From contig CACYHW010000003.1 of assembly GCA_902774335.1 (NCBI GenBank), positions 186,001-250,000 of the forward strand: 64,000 nucleotides of DNA. The letters run 5' to 3'. Shown here in pieces: positions 36,436 to 43,863 of the stretch. Source of the stretch: an uncultured Bacteroidales bacterium. Its GTDB lineage: Bacteria; Bacteroidota; Bacteroidia; Bacteroidales; Bacteroidaceae. The first letter of the stretch is position 1. Every line of letters begins with the position of its first letter. Under the pieces are notes generated by a model that ran no database searches, was not told where the DNA came from, and was given only the letters and a program-made list of their open reading frames with translations. The translations under genes were made by a program, and so were the position numbers.

Positions 36436-36504
36436 AGCCCCAGATGGCCAATAAAAAAACCATCCAATTTTCTTGGATGGTTTTTTTGTGGGCCATCTAG
36501 GGCT
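36436..36504. repeat. Inverted copy of the tRNA-Met 3' end around the terminator
   Basis: Left arm 36436-36450 is the reverse complement of 36489-36504 (T-arm/acceptor 3' part of the tRNA gene) with one mismatch and one bulge. Between them sits the terminator hairpin with its A7/T7 flanks, so the whole 69 bp folds as one nearly continuous hairpin. Confidence 0.75.
36453..36487 (-). terminator. Intrinsic terminator of tRNA-Met
   Basis: Stem CCATCCAA / TTGGATGG (8 bp, loop 5) flanked by A7 and T7, so it can work in both directions. It begins 2 nt past the tRNA 3' end. Confidence 0.85.
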
Positions 36505-36562
36505 TGAACCTAGGACCTCCAGATTATGAGTCTGTTGCTCTAACCAACTGAGCTAAAAGCCC
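36489..36562 (-). tRNA. tRNA-Met (anticodon CAT), elongator or tRNA-Ile2
   Basis: 74-nt cloverleaf on the minus strand: acceptor GGGCTTT with a 3' partner ending GGCCC and discriminator A, D-arm GCTC/GAGC, anticodon loop CTCATAA, T-stem CTAGG/CCTAG with loop TTCAAGC. CCA is not encoded. It lacks the features of initiator tRNA (no 1-72 mismatch, no three G:C pairs in the anticodon stem). A CAT anticodon is shared by elongator tRNA-Met and the lysidine-modified tRNA-Ile2, and I cannot separate these with certainty. The acceptor has one U-U mismatch (6-67). Confidence 0.9.
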
Positions 36563-36605
36563 GGAGAAAGAATCATCGGCCTTAGCCGACTGCTTCATTC
36601 GGGTG

Positions 36606-36636
36606 CAAAAGTACTTCAATAACCCGAATTTGCAAA
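36606..36636 (-). promoter_or_regulatory. Promoter of tRNA-Met
   Basis: TTTG (36636-36633), 19-nt spacer, TACTTTTG (36613-36606) on the minus strand: a complete Bacteroidetes promoter, about 44 nt from the mature tRNA 5' end. Confidence 0.7.
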
Positions 36637-36676
36637 GTTTTGGAACAAAAAATTCCCGTAGCCCGCGCATCTTCAC

Positions 36677-36684
36677 TAATTTTG
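36677..36684 (+). promoter_or_regulatory. ribF promoter -7 element
   Basis: TAATTTTG matches TAnnTTTG and places the transcript start near 36690, which supports the ATG at 36712 as the ribF start rather than an in-frame TTG at 36640. Confidence 0.45.
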
Positions 36685-36711
36685 CAGACTGTAAACAACT
36701 CATTCAAGCAC

Positions 36712-37620
36712 ATGACCATACCCGAGCCGCAGAACAACAGATACGCCGCTACGATAGGCTTCTTTGACGGAGTCCACCTGGGACACGTGCATCTGCTGCA
36801 CGAACTCATGGACGCAGCTGCGGAGCGCGGCCTCAAGAGCATGGCCATAACATTTCCCGAGCATCCGCGCCAGATCCTTCAGTCCGATTACCGCCCACGT
36901 CTGCTCTCCAACCCGGAGGACAAGATGAAACTGCTGGAAAAGACCGGCATAGACTACTGCTTCCCGCTCCACTTCACCACGGCTCTTGCCGCCATGGACG
37001 CACGCAGCTTTATGACCGATTTCCTGCAGAAGAGACTCGGAGTGTGCACCCTGCTGGTAGGACATGACCACCACTTCGGCCATGACACCAACCTGACCGT
37101 CGACGACTACAAGCGTATAGGCCGGGAGATAGGAATGGAGGTGATACCCGCCACTGCATACCTTCACGATGGCAGCCCCATAAGCAGCTCACGCATACGC
37201 CGCGAACTGGTGGCCGGCAATGTCAAGGCTGCCAACGCCATGCTGGGATACCGCTACACCATAACCGGAACCGTCATACACGGTCTGCAGAACGGACGAA
37301 AGATGGGATTCCCCACCGCAAACCTGGGCCCCTACTGCGAATTCATGCAGATGCCGGCCGACGGAGTCTACTCCGCCCTTGCCACTGTTGACGGCGAGAC
37401 ATGGCCCGCCATGCTCAACATAGGTTTCCGCCCCACATTCCAGGGCAAGGCCCGTACCATCGAAGCCCACCTGCTGGGATTTGACCGCGATATCTATTTC
37501 CATGAGCTCACACTCGAGTTCGTGGATTTCCTGCGCCCCGAGCGCCGCTTTGAGTCACCCCAGGAGCTGGCAGCCCAGCTGGAGTCGGACCGCAATCAGG
37601 TAATGCTAACTATAAAATAA
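36712..37620 (+). CDS. ribF: Bifunctional riboflavin kinase/FAD synthetase
   Basis: 302 residues from the ATG at 36712. The FAD synthetase domain starts with IGFFDGVHLGHVHLL (nucleotidyltransferase HxGH), then GHDHHFGHD and SSSRIRREL; the riboflavin kinase domain has GTVIHGLQNGRKMGFPTANL and the terminal helix with LRPERRFESPQELAAQLESD. It makes FMN and then FAD. The frame is open further upstream, but that part would precede the promoter and lacks homology. The CPBP gene follows 6 nt after the stop, so cotranscription is likely. Confidence 0.95.
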   Translation: MTIPEPQNNRYAATIGFFDGVHLGHVHLLHELMDAAAERGLKSMAITFPEHPRQILQSDYRPRLLSNPEDKMKLLEKTGIDYCFPLHFTTALAAMDARSFMTDFLQKRLGVCTLLVGHDHHFGHDTNLTVDDYKRIGREIGMEVIPATAYLHDGSPISSSRIRRELVAGNVKAANAMLGYRYTITGTVIHGLQNGRKMGFPTANLGPYCEFMQMPADGVYSALATVDGETWPAMLNIGFRPTFQGKARTIEAHLLGFDRDIYFHELTLEFVDFLRPERRFESPQELAAQLESDRNQVMLTIK

Positions 37621-37626
37621 GGACAT

Positions 37627-38451
37627 ATGAGAAAGATCAGAAGGACCGTCACAACCCTGGCTGTCTGGTTCGGCACCCAGGTACTGATTTCGTTGATAGG
37701 TGTTATCGCAGCAATGATCAAGGGCGAGGCTGTAACCTCCATCCTTGCGCCTGCGCTCCTTATATCGGACTTTATCGTAATAGTGGTCCTTCTCATAATG
37801 AGATACTGCCGCTTCAAGGAACTGTTCAAGACTGTTCCGGCCGATCTGTTCCTGATATCGGTCGTGATGGGCATGTGCGCCATGTTCGCGGTTGACCTAC
37901 TTGCCCAGCCCATCCAGTTGCCCAACATCCTGGAGGATCAGTTCCAGATTATGACCCAGTCATGGAGCGGTTTCCTGGGTATGTGCATAATAGGCCCCAT
38001 AATGGAGGAGATGATGATGCGCCGCGTCATCCTCAAGGAGATGCGCAAACTCACCCACAGCATGTGGTGGGGTATTATCATCTCGGCTGCCATATTCTCG
38101 GTAATACACGTAAACCCCATCCAGGTGGTCTTCGCCATGCCTGCCGGTATTGTTCTGGGCTGGCTCTACTGCAAGACCGGCAGCCTGCTTGTGCCCATCT
38201 GCATACATATTCTCAACAACAGCATCTCCTTTATTACAATGAGGATCGGTTCGGATTCCGAGATTGAGCTGGCCAGCCCGCTCGGCATGTTACTGCTTAC
38301 AGCCACCATCCTTGTCACCGTAGGAACCACTATCTGGCTTGTCCGCTACTTTGCCCGCAGCAATCAGGCCGATATACAGAAAGAGCCCGTCGCTCAGAGT
38401 GAGCAGACAGGCTCTAAGGGAGCTTTCAGCGGAAATAATTACGAGAAGTAA
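37627..38451 (+). CDS. CPBP-family intramembrane glutamic protease
   Basis: 274 residues with about seven or eight membrane helices. Abi/CPBP motifs: EEMMMRR (motif 1, EExxxR), FSVIHV (motif 2, FxxxH), and HILNNS (motif 3). Family members are intramembrane proteases or have immunity roles; the substrate here is unknown. The ~40-residue soluble tail (QADIQKEPVAQSEQTG) is encoded by DNA that forms a strong hairpin (38382-38415). Its stop is only 2 bp from the convergent argB stop. Confidence 0.88.
   Translation: MRKIRRTVTTLAVWFGTQVLISLIGVIAAMIKGEAVTSILAPALLISDFIVIVVLLIMRYCRFKELFKTVPADLFLISVVMGMCAMFAVDLLAQPIQLPNILEDQFQIMTQSWSGFLGMCIIGPIMEEMMMRRVILKEMRKLTHSMWWGIIISAAIFSVIHVNPIQVVFAMPAGIVLGWLYCKTGSLLVPICIHILNNSISFITMRIGSDSEIELASPLGMLLLTATILVTVGTTIWLVRYFARSNQADIQKEPVAQSEQTGSKGAFSGNNYEK
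38382..38415 (-). terminator. Coding-embedded hairpin, probable terminator for topA-aroK-argB
   Basis: AGAGCCCGTCGCTC (38382-38395), loop of 5, GAGCAGACAGGCTCT (38401-38415), with one bulge and, on the minus strand, one G.U pair. On the minus strand it is followed by TTTCTGTAT. It lies within the 3' end of the CPBP gene because the two operons leave only 2 bp between them. Confidence 0.45.
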
Positions 38452-38453
38452 TC

Positions 38454-39227
38454 TTACAGGGCAATCGTAGTACCTGTAAGCTTGTCCAGCGACTGCGCCT
38501 GTGTAATCAGAACCGATGATACACCGGCCTGCAGTGCGTTGAACGCATTCTGTATCTTGGGAATCATACCGCCGCTTATGGTACCGTCCTGCACCAGGCG
38601 CGGGAAATCATAATATGATATGTAAGGTATAACGCTGTTGTCATCATCCTCGTGCAGCAGCACGCCCGGCTTTTCAAAGCAGAAAATCAGGGTAACCTTG
38701 AACAGACGTGCCAGAGCCTTGGCTGCCTCACCGGCAATGGTATCGGCATTGGTATTCAGCAGCTGTCCCTTGCCGTCATGGGTAAGGGGTGCGAGCACCG
38801 GAACTATACCCTTCTCTATCAGGTTGGCCAGGAACTCGGCGTTCACCTCCTTGGGATCACCGACAAAGCCATAATCGATATCCTTTACAGGGCGCTTGTC
38901 GGAACGCATCACGTTGCAGTCGGTACCGGTCAGACCGATGGCGTTAATACCCTCTGCCTGCAGCTTGGCCACGATATTCTTGTTCACCAGGCCGCCATAG
39001 ACCATAGTAACCACATCCAGCATATCGGAATCGGTGATACGGCGTCCGTCCACCATCTTGCTCTCAATGCCCAGACGGGCAGCCATGGCAGTTGCCGAAC
39101 GTCCTCCGCCGTGAACCAGCAGCTTTTTGCCGGGAATGGCCTTGAAGTCGTTAAGCAGACGCTCCAGAGTATCGGGCTGCTCTACTATCTTGCCGCCCAC
39201 CTTTACTATGACAAGTGACTCTTTCAT
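38454..39227 (-). CDS. argB: Acetylglutamate kinase (N-acyl-glutamate kinase)
   Basis: 257 residues, amino-acid kinase fold: VKVGGKIV, LLVHGGGRSATAMAARLGI, GLTGTDCNVMRSDKR, LNTNADTIAGEAAKAL and GTISGGMIPKI. Second step of arginine synthesis. In Bacteroides fragilis the pathway uses N-succinyl instead of N-acetyl intermediates (known of that species), so the true acyl group here is uncertain. Last gene of topA-aroK-argB, 6 nt after aroK. Confidence 0.93.
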   Translation of the reverse strand: MKESLVIVKVGGKIVEQPDTLERLLNDFKAIPGKKLLVHGGGRSATAMAARLGIESKMVDGRRITDSDMLDVVTMVYGGLVNKNIVAKLQAEGINAIGLTGTDCNVMRSDKRPVKDIDYGFVGDPKEVNAEFLANLIEKGIVPVLAPLTHDGKGQLLNTNADTIAGEAAKALARLFKVTLIFCFEKPGVLLHEDDDNSVIPYISYYDFPRLVQDGTISGGMIPKIQNAFNALQAGVSSVLITQAQSLDKLTGTTIAL

Positions 39228-39233
39228 ATATGG

Positions 39234-39770
39234 TCAATTCTTTTTCAGATCCAAAAGGTTTTCAATGTATTCAATAGTTTCCGATATCTGGCCGCGGCTC
39301 TCCAGACGGTCACCGGGACAGATGAACCGGGCTTTCAGGTATCCGGGCTCACGGCGTGCGGTCTCGCTCTCTATAAAGGCCTCAAGTTCCGGATCGGTCT
39401 TGGAGGCAATCAGAGGACGCTGCGAACGAGCCACCTTGAGACGGCGTACAAGAGTGTCGTTATTGCACTTAAGGTAGACCGTCTGTCCTTGGGAGAGCAT
39501 GTACTCCATGTTGTCTCCAATGAGCGGAGTGGAACCGCCGCACGAAACTATCACGTTGTCGAACTCGCCCACCTCATGAAGCATGCGGCTCTCTATCTCA
39601 CGGAACCCCTGCTCGCCGCGTGTAGCGAATATCTGACTCACGCTCTTCATGTAGCGTGCCTCGATATACTGGTCCAGGTCTATGAACGAGACACCCAGGT
39701 CCTTGGCCAAAGCCTTTCCCAAGGTTGTCTTGCCGGCTCCCATGAAGCCCATCAGGAAGACCCTTATCAT
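39234..39770 (-). CDS. aroK: Shikimate kinase
   Basis: 178 residues. P-loop GFMGAGKTTLG, substrate-binding FIDLDQYIEARY and GEQGFREIE, then VSCGGSTPL. It phosphorylates shikimate in the chorismate pathway. Its start overlaps the topA stop by 4 nt, so expression is coupled to topA. Confidence 0.95.
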   Translation of the reverse strand: MIRVFLMGFMGAGKTTLGKALAKDLGVSFIDLDQYIEARYMKSVSQIFATRGEQGFREIESRMLHEVGEFDNVIVSCGGSTPLIGDNMEYMLSQGQTVYLKCNNDTLVRRLKVARSQRPLIASKTDPELEAFIESETARREPGYLKARFICPGDRLESRGQISETIEYIENLLDLKKN

Positions 39771-42097
39771 TTCTTTGTCTTGAAGATTCTGCGCTTGGGT
39801 GCCGAACCGGTCTTCTCAATCTGGCGCTTGATGATCTCCTGGCACTCCTCCTCGGTAAGGGTTGTGGGATCGGAGCTCTTGGGGATCTTGTAGTTGCTGC
39901 CCTGATAAGCTATGTAAGCGCCGTAACGGCCGTTCATGATCTCCATGTCGGGATTGCCGGGGAATGACTTGAGCACCTTCTTTGACTCCGACTCACGCTT
40001 GTTCACGATCATCTTTACAGCCTCATCCAGTGTGATGGTCAAGGGATCGGCCACACCGCCGATGGATACATAGAACTTGTCGTGACGGATATAGGGGCCG
40101 AAGCGTCCTGTACCGACGCTTACCTCGGTACCCTCGAACTCACCCAGGGTGCGCGGCAGACGGAACAGTTCCAGAGCCTCGTCCAGGGTGATGGTCTCGA
40201 TGGTCTGGCCCTTCTTCATCTGTGCAAAGCGGGGCTTGTCCTCATCCTCGGCGCTGCCAATCTGTACGATGGGGCCGTAACGGCCTATCTTAACCGATAC
40301 GGGCTTGCCCGAGATGGGATCGATACCCAGAACACGCTCGCCCACCTTATGCTCGTTCTTGAGGGTCATGGCGCTGTTTACTGCCGGGCTGAACTTATCG
40401 TAGAAGGTGCTGATAACGCTCTTCCACTGCTTATCGCCCTCGGCTATGTCATCGAACTCCTTCTCCACCTGAGCGGTAAAGTTGTAGTTCATTATGTCGG
40501 GGAAATACTCAATCAGGAAATCGTTGACCACCATGCCTATGTCGGTGGGAACAAGCTTTGACTTCTCGGTTCCGTAGACCTCGGTGATGGTCTGCTCCTT
40601 GATCTCGCCGTTCTCCAGGCGCAGCATGTCGCACTCGCGCTTGCTGCCCTCGATATCCTCACGCAGCACATACTCACGCTGCTGTATGGTTCCGATGGTA
40701 GGAGCGTATGTTGAAGGACGTCCTATACCCAGCTCTTCCATCTTGTGCACCAAAGCAGCCTCGTTGAAACGCTGCGGATGCTGTGTGAAACGCTCAAAGG
40801 CCGATATCTGGCTGAACTCCAGAGCCTGGCCCTTCTTGAACTCCGGCAGACCCTGAACCTCCTGTGACTCGGCGGCATCGTCGTCGCGGCTCTCGCGGTA
40901 TACGCGCAGGAAACCGTCAAACTTTACAGTCTCGCCGGTAACGATGAACTCGCCGTCAATCTTGCTGGCCGATATGGATACGGTTGTCTTCTCGGTCTCG
41001 GCATCGGCCATCTGGGATGCGATGGTGCGTTTCCAGATAAGCTCGTACAAACGCTTCTCGGGAGCTGTGCCGTCGATCGACTGGTTCTCCATATATGTAG
41101 GACGGATAGCCTCGTGTGCCTCCTGGGCGCCCTTGGCCTTCTGTGTATACTGGCGGCTCTTAACATACTCGCTACCCATGGACTCCGATATCACCTTGCG
41201 GCATGAGTCTATGCACAGGGTTGAAAGGTTCACCGAGTCGGTACGCATGTATGTGATCTTACCTGACTCATACAGACGCTGTGCAAGCATCATGGTCTGC
41301 ATAACGGTGAATCCGAACTTGCGGGTTGCCTCCTGCTGCATGGTCGATGTGGTGAATGGCGCTGCAGGCAGTTTTCTGAGAGGCTTGGTGGTTATCTCCT
41401 TTACCTTGAACTCGGCACCCTTGCACTTCTCAAGGAAGGCGTATGCCTCCTCCTTGGTCTTGAAGCGGTCGTTGTACTCGGCACGAACCTCGCCGGCACC
41501 CTCCTGACGAAACAGGGCCACTACGCGGTATGATGCCTCGGGTACAAAGCTCTTTATCTCGCGCTCACGCTCCACAATAAGCCTTACAGCTACCGACTGT
41601 ACGCGGCCGGCCGAAAGAGACGGCTTGACCTTGCGCCAAAGGATAGGTGAAAGCTTGAAACCTACTATGCGGTCCAGAACGCGACGGGCCTGCTGTGCAT
41701 ATACCAGATTGGTATCAATGTCACGCGGGGTCTCGATGGCGTGGAGTATGGCGTTCTTGGTAATCTCGTGGAATACTATACGCTTGGTGTTACCGGGCTT
41801 GAGTCCCAGTGTCTCGAACAGATGCCAGCTGATGGCCTCTCCCTCGCGGTCCTCATCGGATGCCAGCCAGACCATCTCGGCCTTCTTGGCTGCCTCCTTG
41901 AGTTCGCTTACCACCTTCTTCTTATCGGTAGGTATTTCATATATGGGTTCAAACGTATCTATATTGATGCTCAGGTCCTTTTTCTTGAGATCGCAGATGT
42001 GTCCGTAGCTCGACATCACCTTATAGTCCGGTCCCAAAAACTTTTCGATTGTCTTGGCCTTGGCCGGAGACTCAACTATTACAAGATTCTTCTGCAT
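39767..42097 (-). CDS. topA: DNA topoisomerase I
   Basis: 776 residues from the ATG at 42097 (MQKNLVIVESPAKAKTIEKFLG). A longer frame upstream crosses the promoter and is rejected. TOPRIM domain at the N-terminus with SDEDREGEAISWHL; catalytic tyrosine in ITYMRTDSVNLS; the C-terminus has three Toprim_C_rpt-like units (KIGRYGPIVQIG, GTGRFGPYIRHD, NGRYGAYIAYQG) in place of the cysteine zinc ribbons of E. coli TopA. It relaxes negative supercoils. Promoter element TACTTTTG at 42121-42128. Confidence 0.95.
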   Translation of the reverse strand: MQKNLVIVESPAKAKTIEKFLGPDYKVMSSYGHICDLKKKDLSINIDTFEPIYEIPTDKKKVVSELKEAAKKAEMVWLASDEDREGEAISWHLFETLGLKPGNTKRIVFHEITKNAILHAIETPRDIDTNLVYAQQARRVLDRIVGFKLSPILWRKVKPSLSAGRVQSVAVRLIVEREREIKSFVPEASYRVVALFRQEGAGEVRAEYNDRFKTKEEAYAFLEKCKGAEFKVKEITTKPLRKLPAAPFTTSTMQQEATRKFGFTVMQTMMLAQRLYESGKITYMRTDSVNLSTLCIDSCRKVISESMGSEYVKSRQYTQKAKGAQEAHEAIRPTYMENQSIDGTAPEKRLYELIWKRTIASQMADAETEKTTVSISASKIDGEFIVTGETVKFDGFLRVYRESRDDDAAESQEVQGLPEFKKGQALEFSQISAFERFTQHPQRFNEAALVHKMEELGIGRPSTYAPTIGTIQQREYVLREDIEGSKRECDMLRLENGEIKEQTITEVYGTEKSKLVPTDIGMVVNDFLIEYFPDIMNYNFTAQVEKEFDDIAEGDKQWKSVISTFYDKFSPAVNSAMTLKNEHKVGERVLGIDPISGKPVSVKIGRYGPIVQIGSAEDEDKPRFAQMKKGQTIETITLDEALELFRLPRTLGEFEGTEVSVGTGRFGPYIRHDKFYVSIGGVADPLTITLDEAVKMIVNKRESESKKVLKSFPGNPDMEIMNGRYGAYIAYQGSNYKIPKSSDPTTLTEEECQEIIKRQIEKTGSAPKRRIFKTKK

Positions 42098-42120
42098 GGT
42101 TTTCCGTATTAAAAGCGCGG

Positions 42121-42128
42121 CAAAAGTA
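42121..42128 (-). promoter_or_regulatory. topA-aroK-argB promoter -7 element
   Basis: TACTTTTG on the minus strand, 24 nt before the ATG at 42097, supporting that start. No clear -33 box. Confidence 0.45.
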
Positions 42129-42149
42129 GAATAAAAAAAAGATATATAG

Positions 42150-42187
42150 AAGGTGGACGGACATAAAAAATTCAGTCCGTCCACCTT
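42150..42187 (-). terminator. Terminator of the SpmAB-ybeY-TPR-barrel operon
   Basis: Perfect 13-bp stem AAGGTGGACGGAC / GTCCGTCCACCTT with a 12-nt loop, 36 nt past the barrel-protein stop. A T8 run lies about 9 nt after the stem on the minus strand. It insulates topA from the upstream operon. Confidence 0.75.
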
Positions 42188-42222
42188 ATTAATTATAAAT
42201 TAATAAAAAAGAGACGCGCCCC

Positions 42223-43860
42223 TCAGAACCTGTAAGTCGCTCCCACCATCACCGAGGGTTTTAGCGAACGGTATCCTGCATAATAGAACCAGTCACCTCC
42301 TGCCAGACGGTTGCCGGTAACATAGAGTGACAGGTTGGGACGGAAGTCGTAATCCACCGTGAGAGCCACATCGTTAACCATAGGCATGCGTGTTCCGGCA
42401 ATCTTGCTGAAACTCATGGCACGGTATGTAAGCATGGCGTCCAGACCCGGTATGATGTTCACCTTACCGAACAGCGAAGCGTCAATCACAGGCTTCAGGG
42501 CCAGCACGCCCGGAGTGTATTTGCCGGTGTATCCGTTGCAGGTCACATCCATCTTGACCTGGGCACGGTCGGCAAAGAGCATGTCGGCATCCAGACGGAC
42601 GTAGAAGACATCCATGGTCTCCTGCTTAAGGTAAGATGTCACTATCATGTTGTTATCCAGAGTCTGGAACAACTCGTCCAGGGTATGACGGTATCCGCCC
42701 TTAGCCGACAGGGAGAGCCATGTTCCCTGGCTGTACGATGCACCGGCCGATGCGTCAAACAGGGTGTACCCGTCCTTGATGCGGGCGGCCTCCGACCAGT
42801 AGGGAGAGATCTCTGAGAGACGGCGCATGTTGTTGTCCTCCAATCCGCCGGTCACTCCGGCTATAAGCTTGAAGCTGTCGTTCAGTCTGTACGAAGCCGT
42901 AGCCATGGGTGAGAACAGCAGTGCGTAACCAGGACCCGAACGGAAATCCACGTTCACACCCAGGTTGGCGTCAATGCCGCGCCATGTATATTTCCAGAAG
43001 GGGGTCACAGTCACGGTGGTAAAGCATGAGTAGTCAAAGCCGTACAGACCCTGCCAGTGGTACGAAGCCATCTTCTGACGGTACTCCAGTCCGCCTGTTC
43101 CGCCCATCAGAGGCAGTGTAATGCCGCCCTCCAGACGAATCAGGAACTCCCTGTTGTCCCTCTTTGTTCCGGCTATATCCAGTCCGTTGCGCGAGAGCCA
43201 CTCCATGGCCACTCCGGCATGCCAGTCAACGGTGTCGTTTCCGCCTGTGGCCGATACGCCCAGACGCTCACGTCCGGTCTTCTGCAGCAGGCTGCTCAGG
43301 TCCTTCTGTGCAGGAGTCATGTTCACACCCTCCATGTAGTTGAAGTGCGAGTAACCCAGCGCTCCGTCCACGTTCAGGGTAAAGGCATCAAAACGGTGCG
43401 AATAGAGAGCGGTCAGATCGCCGTTGAGCATACGGGATTTCCAGTCATCCACCGTCTTAGTTGACCATGCATCCATCAGGCCGGATACCAGAAGCTGATC
43501 CTTCTCGGATATCTTCCATCCAAAGTCCAGCACTCCGTCATGGATATTGCGGAGTCCGTAGCCGAACCTTACCAGTCCGTAATAATCCGGAGTGATTACA
43601 TCGTCCGAGTTCTGGGCGAATGCGCCCATGGGATTGCGTTTCATTCCGGTAAGCGGGTTGGTATCGGTCAGATATGTCACGGCCGATGCCTTGCGGTCCG
43701 ATACGGGCTTTTCCGGAACGGGCATTATCTTCTCGGATTTGGAAACGGTGGGGTTATAGGCGCCCTCGATGGTCAGTGACCTGGAGGGGAGTGCCTCCTG
43801 TGCGTATGCGGCCGACCAGCATACGGCAGCCATTATTGCAAGTATTGTTCTTTTCTTCAT
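42223..43860 (-). CDS. Probable outer-membrane beta-barrel protein
   Basis: 545 residues. Signal peptide MKKRTILAIMAAVCWSAAYAQ, then a short plug-like N-terminus (SLTIEGAYNPTVSKSEKIMPVPEKP). The rest is rich in alternating aromatic/polar strands (FGYGLRNIHDGVLDFGWKISEKDQLLVSG, LTALYSHRFDAFTLNVDGALGYS), ending with an aromatic C-terminal strand (VMVGATYRF), the usual outer-membrane insertion signal. No TonB box or named transporter family recognised. It is directly downstream (3 nt) of the large TPR protein, suggesting joint function in the envelope. Function unknown. Confidence 0.7.
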   Translation of the reverse strand: MKKRTILAIMAAVCWSAAYAQEALPSRSLTIEGAYNPTVSKSEKIMPVPEKPVSDRKASAVTYLTDTNPLTGMKRNPMGAFAQNSDDVITPDYYGLVRFGYGLRNIHDGVLDFGWKISEKDQLLVSGLMDAWSTKTVDDWKSRMLNGDLTALYSHRFDAFTLNVDGALGYSHFNYMEGVNMTPAQKDLSSLLQKTGRERLGVSATGGNDTVDWHAGVAMEWLSRNGLDIAGTKRDNREFLIRLEGGITLPLMGGTGGLEYRQKMASYHWQGLYGFDYSCFTTVTVTPFWKYTWRGIDANLGVNVDFRSGPGYALLFSPMATASYRLNDSFKLIAGVTGGLEDNNMRRLSEISPYWSEAARIKDGYTLFDASAGASYSQGTWLSLSAKGGYRHTLDELFQTLDNNMIVTSYLKQETMDVFYVRLDADMLFADRAQVKMDVTCNGYTGKYTPGVLALKPVIDASLFGKVNIIPGLDAMLTYRAMSFSKIAGTRMPMVNDVALTVDYDFRPNLSLYVTGNRLAGGDWFYYAGYRSLKPSVMVGATYRF

Positions 43861-43863
43861 AAA

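Noticed and set aside
36489..36562. Integrated element at the tRNA gene
   Set aside because: No integrase, no direct repeat of the tRNA end and no foreign-looking DNA nearby; the only duplication is the small inverted one.
36640..36711. Longer RibF start
   Set aside because: The frame begins at a TTG upstream of the TAATTTTG promoter element, and the family sequence starts after the ATG at 36712.
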